Under the pieces are notes generated by a model. It was not told the DNA's origin. It ran no database searches and saw only the letters and a list, made by a program, of their open reading frames with translations. Of a DNA stretch of 64,000 nucleotides, positions 25,401 to 38,442 are shown piece by piece. The translations under genes and the position numbers were made by a program. Each line of letters starts with the position of its first letter. The first letter of the stretch is position 1. The stretch is from assembly GCA_021014325.1 (NCBI GenBank), contig CM037464.1:4371127-4435126 (forward strand), in the 5' to 3' direction. Origin of the DNA: Plazaster borealis (taxonomy: Eukaryota > Echinodermata > Asteroidea > Forcipulatida > Labidiasteridae).

Positions 25401-28400
25401 ATTGTAATATTAGGGTGTTTGTTTTTCTTTGCAATTTGACCCCTTGATCCACACTGTCACTGTGTGTACCTTTTGCTTTAAAGGCACTGAACACGTTTGG
25501 AAATTGTCAAAGACCAGTGTTCTCACTTGGTGTATCCCAACATATGCATAAAAAACAAGCCTGTGAAAATTTGGGCTCAATTGGTCATCGAAGTTGCAAG
25601 AAAATGATGAAAGAAAAAACACCCTTGTTGTACGAAGTTGTGTGCTTTCAGATCTAGGAATAAAAACTTCTTGCAAGAAGTTGTTATTATTTTAATGAGA
25701 AATAACCTCTTTCTCAAAAACTACGTTACTTCAGGGGGAGTCGTTTCTCACAATGTTTTATACTATCAACAGCTCTCTGTTGCTCATTACCAAGTCAGTT
25801 TTTATGCTAATTTTGAGTAATTACCAAACGTGTACGATGCCTTTAATGTTGCAGAACTCTTGAACAGGTCCATACCATAGCAGAATTAGCCAAACTCGAC
25901 CTCTCCGACTTATCACCGACATGTCAATGTTTGCATTTCGGATCCGATCTCAATGCGGCCGACATGGTGCTCATGGAAGTAGAAAACTCCATCCTCAAAT
26001 CTCTAGAAGAAGGAAAGAGGTAAGCTATATATGGGTGGAAAGCAGGGTTAGTGACTGGCCAGCAGGACCAGCTAGCTTGTCATTTTACTAGTCCATCAGT
26101 TTTTTCACTGGTCTACATTTCAACTGAAATACAGATGCTTTGCAATACTAAAGTAGCCAGCCGGACCACTTAAAATTTGACTGGTCCTCAGGTGTTTTAA
26201 CTGGCATCTGGCCAGCAGACCACTGTTAAGGGAGAACGCTGAAATGATGTATCTTTGAAGACCTTAGTAAGGTTATAAAATATACTTATGGTATACAAAA
26301 AAACGTTATTTTTGTTCTCCAAAATCCTATCTGTTATAAAGATGGTAGTAAGAATCCTGCAAAAATTATTTCGTCTGAAACGCCCCCTGTTGATTAGAGA
26401 TCAATAAAAGTATGTCAACAAATTTGAAAACTCCAAAGATCGCCTTGAGGCGACTTCTGGATATTCAAATTTCTGTGGTGTGCGTTTGTGAATGCAGCTG
26501 CAAGAAATGCGGTTGGTACCAGCTGTCACCTCTCTAGACCAGATGGAATTGACGCTCTTGATGAAAATACCGAGAGAGTTTTTTGTTGCTGTTTTCTCAG
26601 CAAGTAGACACTGTATTCAGCTGAATCTTTCACAGATGACTGTTGATGCTGCCTATAAATCAGCATTACGTTGACAAGAACAGACCAACATATGACCCTA
26701 CCTTTAACAGGGATGAGAAACTTTTTATATCTGCCTGGTGAAAAATAGTATTAGTTGCTTCGGATATGAAAGCAAAATGTGCTCTTTGATCTACTTCTCT
26801 AAAAGGCCTCAAAGCCATTTGCGTGTTAGATTACAATGACTTGCTTAGTCACAAGTTACCGTCTAAATTTGAATTCCTCAGACTATAGAGACAGTTGCTA
26901 TGTCGCATGATTCGGGGCAAGCTTTTGCGTAGTTACATAAGAGACGGCGAACACCCGAACACGATTTTGAATGAATGTGTATGGCACAATGGTACCAGGG
27001 TTTGCCCACCTGGGGGTTGCTATAGAAGGCACTAAACCATAATTGCTTCGTAAAAAGTTGGGAAGGTATTGCATTCTGCTCTACCAGCCAGGCTCCTAGT
27101 TGATGATACCCATGCCTACATCCTTACGGACTGTGAAGGGGGTAACCCTGTTACAGCCCCAGGAGCAGGTGGCAGCGTGCTCCTGGTGGCAGTTGATTTG
27201 GGTCGATAGCCCAAATCAGTTAAGTGTAGCCCTCACCTTGAAGTGGCCGTCCGGCCTTGTGATGTTAGGCGATCTCTCATAAAACAAAAAATAAATAATA
27301 AAAAAGAAGCTTGCCCCTAACATCTGTCTCCATAGTCTGAGGAATTCAAACTTAAAATTAAGAGGTAACTTGTGACTAAGCAAGTCATTGTACCAGACAT
27401 TATTCAAATCGAACTCGCAAACGGCTTTTTCCCGGGACACGTGTCCCAAAAGCTTGTTTGAATCTAAATCTCCAGTGGTTTACCAAAATGTTACAGTGCA
27501 ATCATTTCCTCGTACCTCCTAAAGTTTGGATCCTAGTTTCAGATCTTTTTGTCAGCAATGACTGTCTTGTTGTTTGTTTGTTTACATAGTACAATCCTAA
27601 CTGCTTCCAGTTGTAACGTTAAATATTCTTGAGCAAGACGTTAACATTATTGCTTTGTTGTGACAAAATTTAAAAGACTTTGTTTTTGTGGTCTGTTTTT
27701 CCTTATGCAGATTGTGCCTGTTCTTCTGTCACTTTTTAGTAACTTATTTTTGTATCAATTTCCCACTGTTGATTTTGTTTTACTTTTGTTTCAACCCATC
27801 TTTCTATCCCCTGTAATTTTGGTTCCACTTGACAACTCTCTCCACTTTCCCCAACCCCCTGTCTATTTTTCCTGATTATTTTTCTTAGTTCACCACTGCA
27901 TTTGTTTGTTTTGTTTTTGGGGTTTTTGCAGTATCATTATTCGTGGAGAGAAATCTGACAGTGCCGTCCTGTGTCTAGAAGACAGGACATATGACATTAA
28001 GGACGCAGAAACATCAAATACTCTGCTACTCCTCCCCGACTGCACCACACCGGAAAGTTTTGAAGACGGAAAGAGACAAATCATCAACAGATACGTGAGA
28101 TATAATTTTAACAAATGTTTTAAACTCCAGGGGTAAAGCTGGAAATTCCATCATTTCAGCACACCGCCTAAAATTTTGATCCTAGTTTCAGACCTTTTCG
28201 TCAAGAGCAAGTCCCACCCCCGCACTTGGCAGATGTTGTTCCAAAAGTGTATCTTTATGTTTTACAAAGTTCTTATAATATGGAAAGGGTTGCGGTAACA
28301 CCATGTAATGACTATCTCTAAATGAGTTGGGGTGGTTCTGAAAAGAACCGTTGGTTTCAACTCGACGTTTCGATCAGTATGCTCTGATCGTCTTCTGGAG

Positions 28401-31400
28401 AAAGCAGAGATAGTCATTACATGGTGTTACCGCAAACCTTTCCATATCGTATTTCCACCATGCAAAGTTTCAAATCCAACTTAAAGTTCTTATACAATTT
28501 TTCCAGGTAACAGGTGTAGCCAAGTCCTACTATGAGGTCAAGAAGATGCTCCCCCGGCTTCGCAAACTCCGCCAGCTTCTTGAGGAGTGTCCATACAGCG
28601 GGGAGATGTACGAGGACAACGCTGAGGGGAAGAGGTACACCATGGATCACATCTTAGATACGGTGCAAGCAAGCGAGACAGAAACCAGAGAAGAACTGAA
28701 GAAGCTGAGAGCTTGTCCCATCAACGGTATGTCTGATGATGCTGCATTTCTCTTATAATTATAATAATAGTAATATAACAAGTTTGTTATATGAAATCGA
28801 TCTAAATAACTATTGTGAGGTGCAGAAAATGACAGGAATGGTAAGTTTTCTAACTAAGAGACCCTTTGAAATAACACTTTGTAAAGGGGTCTCAAGGTGA
28901 TACGCATGAATCTGCAGCCACTCCAACCATGCCAGAACCACCGGGGCAAAACCCTTCGCTTAATAAAAGGGGGTCTTTGTCAAAATTCATTCAGGACAGG
29001 TAGTCGGATAACAATTCTCCGATTTCAAATTTTTTGTTGGATTTCGGTTGGACTTTATTTCTATGAGAGACATGGTTTTACTCGCTGAAAGGCACACAAT
29101 CCTCCGATGCACTAAAGACATGTCATTGTATTTAACTAAGATGTTTAGTGCATAGGAGTTGATTATAGTGAGCAATGTAGAGACCCCCTGCTTGTTTTCC
29201 AGTAGACAGCGATCTAAGTCTCTGTGGTTTGTAAACAAATGTGACCCCAGGCACTGTGAACTTCTCCCATGGTTTCTCCGACACCTAATTTCAAACAAGG
29301 TGAATTAACATCGGGTAAAAACCTTGTCCCGGACATTACTTATCCAATCCGCTGGTTGTCCTGGACTAGTTTTGACAAGGTCACCAAGTGTAACTTTGCT
29401 CTTTTACGGGCTTTATACAACACACACATTCCATCCGAAGGGCGAAGCAATAATGTTTAAGTGTCTTGCTTAAGGACACTAGTTTCAAGACCAGCACTCG
29501 AACCCACACTCTGCTGAAAAGAAACATCGGAGCTTTAGTCAGATGCGTTAACACTGCTAGGTTACGACAAGCCATACCAATGTGGGAGAAAAACCGCAAT
29601 GGGGAAAGCACACACCATAAGGTAAGGACTCCAAACCCATGCAAGGTGGGATTCGAACCGGGGTCCACATCGATGAAAGGTGGGGAAAGAAACCACTGAG
29701 CCAACCTAATCCCCCTAATATGAAAGAGTTGATTTCAATCATTAGTGTATTGTCGTGGTCGAACGATCTAGTGCACCGGACTTAAGTTCTGGGCTTGTCA
29801 GAGTGTGGGTTCAAGTCCCGGTCATGACACATGTGTCCTTGAGGAAGACACTTCACCATAATTGCTCTGTCCTTCAGATAGGACATTGAGCTGTATTGAC
29901 ACTTAAAGGAACATGTCCTCCGCCTAGCTGAGAATTACTCGTCTCTGGGTATTCCCAGTGATCAAAATTTTTACAGAATTTCCACTTGATAATTTGTTCC
30001 TTTTTCTCTTAGGATTCTGGAGAATGCTACATTTCGACTATGAGTGCCAAGTGCTGAGTCATATTTTGTCGCTCATTGAGGAAAACTCATGGACATTCCA
30101 TAAGATTCCTCTTAGAGAGACATTAAATACGCTACAGAACCTGGAGCCAAGGTTAGTATTAAGGGGAAAAAGGCCAACCTCGTTCTCAAGGGTGATCGAT
30201 CTCGCCGCTCCATATTAATTTTCCAGCATGTGCTGCTCGCTCATAACCCCTGGTAATGGTTAATTATAATGTGCCAGTATATGGCACATTTTCATTAGGC
30301 CTGTGGCCGATCCACTGTACATGCCTCTCGTGTATGGTTGCCCGAAAAAAGAGACATCAAGTCATAGAGCAACAGGTCCCTCTCATTCTCCTTGTTGATC
30401 TTGTGACATGGCTAACTGTAGGCTGGCTGTGTAAAAACATGACTAGTTTGAAATGGTATCCCATCAAAAGACTTGTGATTTGACACACGCGGGGCTGTGT
30501 CGTCATGATCAAAGCAGGCCTGTGGCTGTACATAGCATTATGAACTCTCACCTAGTTACTGCATATGCGCGCCCTCCCTCTGTATCAAATCTATGGAGGG
30601 CGTGCGCTCGTGCGCTGTAACTGGTTGAGAGGTCAACGTGCCGGTGCTCTACCAACAGAGCTATCTAGCCCTATGTAAGCGGTCTCCCTATTTTGTCAAT
30701 ATCTTTGTTCGGGGGTGCCAGTCAGAAGCCATTAAACCTGTAACTGCCGTATAACCAGGTATCACATCCAAGTTTATGATACAACCTGGGAAGCGGCAGC
30801 ACAGGGATCACCTTACCGGGATGTGACTTAATTGGGAGACCATCAACATAGGGCTAAATAGCTCTGTTGGTAGAGCGCCAGCACATTAATCCGGAGGTCG
30901 TAGGTTCAAATCCCGCTCCAGTCAATTTTCTCCTTCTTCAGCCCAAAATTAAATTTATAAACAAGTTTCTAATGTTCAATTTCAGGGCTATTTTAGAGCA
31001 CTGCTTGGACTGCTTTGCAGACAGGCTGGAAAGACTTGAGGACGATGAAGGTATGTTTTAGTTTTAGATTGAAGAAAAGCAGAGTTTGCTGGAGTAAAAA
31101 CGAAATACAAATTGAAGATTGTTTTTTTACAAAGGATTAATCCTGGAATATTACAATGTCAAATGTTTGTCAAGCACATCTACTTCCCTCCATACACCCA
31201 CCCTCGCATTGATTTTCTTAATATATATCAATTTATTACCCTTTGTCTTGCCACTACTTAATATTGTACTATTTTTGAACGTCTTAATTTATTTGTTTCT
31301 TTGATTCTTCTGACAGCTTTGACTGATATTTGTGCTGTGTTCTTTGATCATGTTGATTCTTTATTTTGAATCAATCACATTATTTGCTTGTGTATGTACT

Positions 31401-34400
31401 GTTTTATGATAACCCCACTAGCAGCATTATCACTTTTTTTTAAAATGAATCTTGTTGTGATTACGAGTTTTGTTTTTGAATCAACTTTGACATAATTTTT
31501 TGTAAAGTTATTTAACTGTTATGATGCACAGGTATTTTTATTAAAGGTCTTTTGTCTGGCTTGAATAATGTCTGTGAAAAGGAATGTCCATTTGTACTTT
31601 CATTTTTCAAACTGCTTATCTTTTCCCTAAATGTTATTTATAATGTAGAAGCCACCATGGTCTTTGTGCTGTGACATTCTAACCCATTTTCTGTTCACCA
31701 ATCAATAAACAATGTTTGCTCGTAATGTTTTTAGTGACTAGCCCGTGGGACAAGTTAACTTGTCATTTCACTAGTCCGCCACATTTTTTACATCTCCATT
31801 TTTCTTTTTAAATAGGGATGCTTTTCCACACTGAAATAGCCAGCCGGACCACTTGGAGAGCATTTGGTGTTCGATGTTGTGTCTTCATTGTGTTTTGGGA
31901 ATCTCAAGAATTTTTTAGAGGATTTTATGGGGGGGGGGTACTTCTGTACAAGAGGAAAAGAGTGTATTAAAGTATTTTTGTTTTTTTTCCTTTTTTTGGG
32001 GGGGGGGGGGACACACAAACACCCTCTGTCACATATCGGGCATGGTATAATAATGTAAAGCGCATTGATGCGTTATTGTAAAATGCGCTATATAAGAACT
32101 AGTCATTATTATTATAATTATATTGGAGAGAAATTTGACTGCCTGGGCCCAATTTCATATAGCTACTTAAGCAGAAAATATTGCTTAACAATTTTCCGCT
32201 TAGCAGAAATGAGCAGGATACCAGTCACAAATTGTACATGTGACATGGTATTTTGGCTGGTACCCCTGTTCTGGTAAGCGTAATTTTATTGTGCTTTGCT
32301 ACTTTTTTGTGCTTAAGCAGCTCTATGAAATTGGGCCCTTGGTCCTTGGGTGTTTTAACTTGCATTTGGCCAGCGGACCACTGTTAAATGGAGAACACTG
32401 CCGTAAGCAACAACTCACTATTGTATCCTTGTTTTTGTTATCAGACGACGAGGTGTTTTACTGTCTGAATGAGGACATAGTTTGCCAGCTTTTTGCAGAG
32501 ATGCTTCTTAGACCAGCCGAAAAGGTAGGAGAAAATTGTTCACGAGAAAAATCATCATATATAATTAGGATTTGAGGCATTGCATGGTGAGGTATCAATG
32601 TATATTTGGTTTGCGGTAACACCATGTGTATATCTATTTGCTAGGTAGATTTTGTTCTTTGAGAACTTGTCTTGCTTTTTATTCTACTGCCGCAGAGTAG
32701 AATATTCGGAATTCGGGAGACTTCTCAGTTCTGAAAAGAACTGTCCTGCTTATTAACTACTACCTGGGCGGGAGGTAGAAATTCGGGCGGGACTACTACT
32801 TTTGCTATGTGGATCAGGGGGACTTCTCGATGATAACTACACTGCCGCGGAGTGAGTTCTTAATAGGTCTCAACGTTTTGACTAGCTTGCTCTAGTCATC
32901 GTCAGAAAAATCATCATCGTTACAATCATTCATATTAATCACTTACACGTATCAAGAAGCATATCCAAACACAACGACGAGAGTACAGTAATCAAAATGT
33001 TGAAAACAAGTCAACTTGGGCCCAATTTCATAAAGCTGCTTAATAGGCAGACAAAAGTGCTTGACAATTTTCTGCTTATCAAAAATATGCAGGAAACCAG
33101 TTGCAAACCGTACACATGCCATTGCATTTTGGCAGGTAACCTTTTTCTGGTTAGCACAACTCTTTTGTGCTTAGCATTATTTATTTATGCTTAAGCAGCT
33201 CTAGAAATTGGGCTCAGGTCCTGTTAAGAGCCACGACCTCTGTCCAAAGAGATTAATTACATGGTGAACTCATAAGACCCAATGAAAGAGTTTTTTCCCG
33301 GGGCTAATGAACTGAGTGAGGAGGTAATAAGCGGGCAGGTGATTTCTAAGGATTTTTCCTGATTTCAGGATGTTCTCAAAACCTCCTTTATTTACCACAA
33401 ATTCATTATCCAATGGTCGAATTAAAAAAATTACTTACTAAGCTTTTATTGTATTATCAGTAAAATATTAATGATAAAATTTGGTTCTAGATATTTTGAG
33501 ATTGAAAATTAATACAATTTTAAACTTAAGGCACTGAACACGTTTGGTAATTGTCAAAGACCAGTATTCTCACTTGGTGTATCCCAACATATGCATAAAA
33601 TAACAAGCCTGTGAAAATTTGGGCTCAATTGGTCATTGAAGTTGCAAGAAAATGATGAAAGAAAAAACACCCTTGTTGTACAAATTTGTGTGCTTTCAGA
33701 TAGGAATAAAAGGCTTCTTGCAAGAAGTCTTTTATTAATTTAGTGACGAATTACCTCTTTCTCAAAAACTACGTTACTTCAGAGAGAGTTGTTTCTCACA
33801 ATGTTTTATACTATCAACAGCTCTCCGTTGCTCGTTACCAAGTAAGCTTTTATGCTAATATTTGTTTTGTCATTACCAAACGTGTACGATACCTTGAAAG
33901 CAAAATTTACGCAGCCTTTGAAAATTTTGTTTTGTTAATTTGAATTTGGACATGTATCACATCTGTGTGCAATTTTACATTTTTGTTTCAGTTCAATTTT
34001 GCCGAGTTTTTGTTGTCATGGCAACAGAGCGTACCAGAAGGAATGACAACCGGGATGCATCAGTTACAGGTGAGATGTTTTTCTGGTATAATATTAATGA
34101 TAGTACAATACTTATATAGCGCCCTCTCTCATCGTCTCCAAGCACTTTCCAAATGATTTATAAGCAGAGCTGCTAACTGTCCTTGATTCTGCAGAAAGTT
34201 CCCTTAAGATAAACCAATCTTTCCCATGTTCTGATAAACAAATTTGAAAATCTCGATGATTGTGGAATCTTTGTCCCTATTATGTTGAATGTATTTCTAA
34301 ATATCTCCCTGATTGTGAGATGCAATATTTGCAGCTTTGGATGAGCGCAATCGTTTTTGTATACACTACAAACGTAGAGCGTATATTTGGTTTGTGGTAA

Positions 34401-37400
34401 CACCATGTGATAGTGTGTATGTAGATTGTTCTTGTTAGAACTGTCTGGCTATTTGTTTTTACTGCCACAGAGTAGATTATGAAAACATTTTTAGACTACT
34501 TGGGTTTGTTAAGAACATGTCCCATTGTATACCTATGGAGTAGATAGGACGAAATCGGGGAACTTCTTTTTTGGCTCAGTGGATCGAGGGACCTTCTCGT
34601 ATTATCTTCACTGCCGTGGAGTTATGAATAGTATGGGTCTCAAACGTTTTGACTAGCCGGCTCTAGTCATCATCAAAGTTGGTGCTAACCCAGTAAGTGG
34701 GAATTGGGAGCGTAAGGACGTGTCTGAGTTGGCGGCTACGGCTATGGCTGCATTGCTGCATCATCGTGCATTGAAGTACAGGACATCCTTAGCAACAGTC
34801 TTAGCCGTAGCTGTAGCCGCCAATTCGGATACGGCCTTACGCTCCCAATTCTCCACTTACTGGGTTAGCACTAACTTTGATGATGACTAGTAGCTGGCTA
34901 TTCAAAATGTTGAAACCCATACTATGCATAACTCAACTGTGCACAGCCATGAAATTTGGCCCAGCTTATCATCTGTCCGAAAAGAGCATCCACGGGCTTC
35001 TGTGAATATTTCTAACTCACAAAAGACACTTTGGATGTTTTCATTATTGTAGGGGGTTGCCTTGATCGACAAGTCCAGCAAGCCAGAGGTTATCTTTCAT
35101 TTCCCGCTCTCGTTAGTACCGGAGCACGAGGCAGACAGGTGAGAAAGACAGATCAGACATCTTTATTATGGCCTAACCAGGGCCCAATTTCATAGAGCTG
35201 CTTAAGCAGATAGTTTTGCTTAGCAACTTTTTGCTTAACAAAAATTAGCAGGGTACCAGTCAAAGATGGTGAATGTGACATGGTATTTTGGCTGGTAGTC
35301 TTATTCTAATAAGCATAATTTTGTTGTGCTTAGCTACTTTATGTGCTTAAGCAGCTCGATGAAAATGGGCCCTGATACTTTGTAAAGGTGTGGCAGTTTT
35401 GTGGTGTTATATTCTTGGTTTTTGTTTGACATACTTGATTTGTATTTACTGTGCTTTGGGGTGCACTTTTATTGCATATGGGCATCTTTATTGAGCCGGC
35501 GTGTTGTGACCGAGCAGTCAAGCGCACTTGACTCAAGCTCTGGTGTTTCTGATCAGCAGAGTGTGGGTTCGAGTCCCGGTCCTGACACTTGTTTCCTTAC
35601 GCAAGACACTTAACTAGTATTGCTTCATCCTTCGGATGGGACGTAAAGAAGTAGGTCCCGTGTGTTGTGTAATGCGCGTAAGATAACCCAGTTACATTTA
35701 TTGTTAAGAGAAGGGGTTCGCCTTGGCATTTACTGGTATGGTTGGCTGCAGATTGCACCACAGCACCATGTAAACTGTTAGATGGTGCTGGGTAAATATA
35801 TGGGTATATTTAAAACATAGCTCCGCATACCTTGTAGAAAAAAATAATGAGCAGTATGAGACACTCTCTGGTGTGATTAAGCGCTTTATAAGAATTGTGT
35901 ATTATCATTAATATTATAGGTACGCCATTCTTATTTTGCTTCGCAATGTTACTTCAATTAAGTTTTCCTTTAAAGGCATCGTACACGTTTGGAAATTGTC
36001 AAAGACCAGTGTTCTCACTTGGTGTATCCCAACATATGCATAAAATAATAAGCCTGTAAAAATTTGGGCTCAATTGGTCATCGAAGTTGCAAGAAAATGA
36101 TGAAAGAAAAAACACCCTTGTTGTACAATTGTGTGCTTTCAGATAGGAATAAAAACTTCCTGCAAGAAGTTTTTATTATTTTAGTGAGAAATTACCTCTT
36201 TCTAAAAAACTACGTTACTTCAGAGGGAGTCGTTTCTCACAATGTTTTATACTATCAACAGCTCTCCGTTGCTTGTTACCAAGTAAGTTTTTATGCTAAT
36301 ATATATTTTGAGTCATTACCAAAAGTGTACGATACCTTTAAATACATAATGATGTCACCTGCTTGGCAGGATTTCTCTGAAGTCTTAATACTAAGCTAAA
36401 TGGGCTACTTTAAAAATAAAATTAAAAAAAACCTTAAATGCAAGGCCTGAAGTGGTACTTCATTGTGTGTGAAGCTCCACATCAAAACCAGCAACCTTCT
36501 GCCTAAACTGAAATTGGTATATTATTTGTATTCATTCCCCATTACCAGGTTCAACTTCCTGTTTAAGACCAGAGAAAGATGGACTCAGGAGGAGATTCAT
36601 CCCTACATTGGGTAAGAAATGTTTGTTAGAATACAGCATTGTTTCATACTAAAAATAATAATAATAATAATAATTCCCAACTCATTCAGTAATTATAAAG
36701 TAGTGCACCTGCATGTGGGCCGAGGTGACAGAGAAAAAGTGCCTGGTTTTGTTTATGTCAGATAAAGCCATGTCAGAGTTTGTTTGTTTGTTTAGGTGAT
36801 CTTCCCCGTCAAGGGAACTCGGCAAACTCCCACAGGGGGATATGAACATCAAGCTGGCAACAGCCAATCTCTCTCATACAAACATTGGTTTACAAAGAAC
36901 CATTCCAACTGCCTTATTCCACGTACTGTCATCTCTTTGGAACTCCTTGCCTGGTGCATGTTTCCCTCCATCCTACAATGTAGACTTTTTTAAGAGGAAT
37001 GTGAATTCATACCTTCAGCTCTCTCCTGAGTTATTTCATCTTAAATGTTTTCTTTTTGTAGCCCCTTACCAAGAGTGGCTTTTAGCCTTGTTTGGGGCGA
37101 ACTTGCACTGCAAAAATTTGCCATGCATGCGATTGACCAACTTGCATCCAGACTTCAACTTTGACTCGAGTCACGTATTTTCACAAACAATACCTTTTTT
37201 AAATATTAAAAACAATTCCGATGATCCGATTGTCATTCCCGGAGTGCACATGGAGGAATATTAACGTCTAGCACAAGAAATAAGTACACTGTCGTATGGT
37301 GTTGCAAGTTATAGTGTTCGTGATTATTGTGTAGATGGCCATGTACGTACAGCGCGTGCATGTTTGATTCGTATGTTCAAAACGCATAATAACACTGGGA

Positions 37401-38411
37401 TGCACGACCCCAATATTAATGCTGGTATTCTGTCAACGTTAACACCATAGCCACTGCTTGTGCTTGATGCATATTACCAGGGAAATGGCATGTCTGGTAC
37501 CTGTAAAACACAGCCTGCATATTGCACTGTGATGGCTGTGTGTTGTTTGCACCAGTTTCTACACATGGTCAACACACGTCACAGACACACACACACGACG
37601 TCAAGTTTGGTCACGTCACTAGTAAAAAGTAGTACAACATTTTTTAACTCATGGCATCTGCCGTTCCGCCCCGTATTGTTTCTTTTGGTTATACCATGGA
37701 GGTAGTTCTACCTCCATGGTTATACCAACTTATACAAAAACTTTAACAGAACTTTGTTCAAATTAAATGTGTTTTATTTTTTTTCATTTCCAAATCTTAT
37801 TTTACGACATTTGGTTTGCAACCAATATTTAAACAAGTGACTCGTGACTCGGACTCGGACTTGGACCAAGTGACTCGGGACTCGGATTCGGACTCGGACC
37901 AAGTGACTCGGGACTCGGACTCGGACTCGACCCAAGTGACTTGAGACTCGGACTCGGACTCGACACAGGTGACTCGACTACAACACTGGTATAAAACATT
38001 GTGAGAAACGACTCCCTCTGAAGTAACATAGTTTTTGAGAAAGAGGTAATTTCTCAATAAAATAATAAAAGACTTCATGCAAGAAGCCTTTTATTCCTAT
38101 CTGAAAGCACACAAATTCGTACAATAAGGGTGTATTTTCTTTCATCATTTTCTTGCAACTTCGATGACCAATTGAGCCCAAATTTTCACAGGCTTGTTAT
38201 TTTATGCATTTGTTGGGATACACCAAGTGAGAACACTGGTCTTTGACAATTACCAAACGTGTCCAGTGCCTTTAAGGGGTACCCAGTCCCGCAAGCTAAT
38301 TTTTCAGGAACTTTCACATTCATCAAATCTCATCCCTCTCTTTCTCAGAGGCTACATGACAACAGAACCACGTACAATGAGTGAAACAGAAGCACTTTCC
38401 GTCTTTTATTT

Positions 38412-38442
<31 letters not shown>

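Noticed and set aside
30845..30925. Possible tRNA gene (Asn-like)
   Set aside because: D and T arm sequences are fair but the acceptor stem does not pair and it lies in a repeated, palindromic context; SINE head more likely. The same holds for the other tRNA-like sequences.
36064..36399. 111-codon open frame on the plus strand
   Set aside because: It lies entirely in a family A MITE; the same peptide ([15 protein letters not shown]) appears in other MITE copies, with stops and shifts.
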